Shown: piece after piece, positions 6,153-6,348 of the stretch | Position numbering within the stretch: position 1 is the stretch's first letter | Layout of the letters: each line of letters starts with the position of its first letter | From: Pseudomonadota bacterium | GTDB taxonomy: Bacteria; Desulfobacterota; Desulfobacteria; Desulfobacterales; Desulfobacteraceae | Length of the DNA stretch: 6,348 bases | Reading direction: 5' to 3' | NCBI GenBank assembly: GCA_018816605.1 | Contig: JAHIVS010000518.1 | Coordinates: 1 to 6,348, forward strand | Program-made: the position numbers and the translations under genes | Notes under the pieces: model-generated | Database searches by the model: none | Told to the model about the DNA's origin: nothing | The model's input: the letters and a program-made list of their open reading frames with translations, nothing else

Positions 6153-6348
6153 ATGTCAGATAATTTCGAACCTACCATTATCGGGTTTCTGTGCAATTGG
6201 TGCTCCTATGCCGGCGGTGATCTGGCCGGGGTTTCCCGACTGGAATACCCCGCCAACATGAAGGCCATCCGGGTCATGTGCTCGGGCATGGTCCACCCGG
6301 ATCTGATCTTGGATGCCCTGAAAAAAGGGGCGGACGGCATCATGGTCA
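6153..6348 (+). CDS. mvhD: MvhD, hydrogenase-to-HdrA electron-transfer subunit (partial, 5' end)
   Basis: The first 65 residues are present and the gene runs off the right edge. The product opens with PTIIGFLCNWCSYAGGDLAGVSR (split here for description: GFLCNWCSYA at 11-20, GGDLAGVSR at 21-29), the signature of the MvhD/FrhD-like delta subunit. VMCSGMVHP (41-49) and GADGIMV (59-65) follow. Cys14, Cys17 and Cys43 are candidate ligands of the [2Fe-2S] cluster that passes electrons from the MvhAG hydrogenase to HdrA. AAGGAG (6139-6144) lies eight bases before the ATG. The 18-bp gap to hdrA supports translation from one mRNA. No in-frame UGA occurs in the visible part, so here the Cys form is used where the methanococcal VhuD homologue can carry selenocysteine. 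Length and C-terminal cysteines cannot be judged. Confidence 0.93.
   Translation, partial: MSDNFEPTIIGFLCNWCSYAGGDLAGVSRLEYPANMKAIRVMCSGMVHPDLILDALKKGADGIMV

Noticed and set aside
6153..6348. Selenocysteine codon in mvhD
   Set aside because: No in-frame TGA occurs in the visible 65 codons, and the early cysteines are encoded by TGC. The rest of the gene is outside the window.

Overview
The window looks like a piece of an anaerobic, hydrogen- or electron-bifurcating bacterium, most likely a Desulfobacterota sulfate reducer (Desulfobacterales-like). This is inferred from three things: a very large HdrA-type electron-bifurcating flavoprotein next to MvhD and a [NiFe]-hydrogenase maturation protease; a UGA in hdrA that reads as selenocysteine; and an IS66 type of the kind I associate with that group. 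I could not search databases, so the taxonomy is tentative.

Left part (1-1302). Positions 9-125 on the minus strand hold a 38-codon ORF with a strong Shine-Dalgarno sequence and no recognisable family. Positions 280 to about 1116 are a dead IS66 remnant. An internal deletion fused the start of TnpB in frame to the back half of the TnpC transposase, so zinc-binding and upstream catalytic parts are gone. The open frame then runs into the terminator and 3' end of a tRNA gene on the other strand.

Middle part (1242-2536). A complete tRNA-Pro(GGG) transcription unit lies on the minus strand: sigma70 promoter, 77-nt gene with encoded CCA, and an 11-bp terminator hairpin with a U-tract. A separate divergent promoter faces an exported family-3 periplasmic solute-binding protein (1519-2286) that has no transporter genes beside it in the window. 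The 250-bp gap that follows ends in a very AT-rich, palindrome-dense segment with a perfect TATAAT box. It looks like the control region of the next operon.

Right part (2537-6348). A tight plus-strand operon encodes a hydrogenase maturation protease, HdrA (1017 residues, tandem architecture, Sec60) and the first 65 residues of MvhD. Gaps are 28 and 18 bp. By family knowledge, HdrA and MvhD link a [NiFe] hydrogenase (MvhAG, expected just beyond the right edge) to ferredoxin and a second acceptor through flavin-based electron bifurcation. The protease would process that hydrogenase's large subunit. The best find is the selenocysteine codon at 3258-3260, followed by a SECIS-like hairpin with a GGUC loop. 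A standard gene caller would either lose the first 72 residues of HdrA or call the gene broken.
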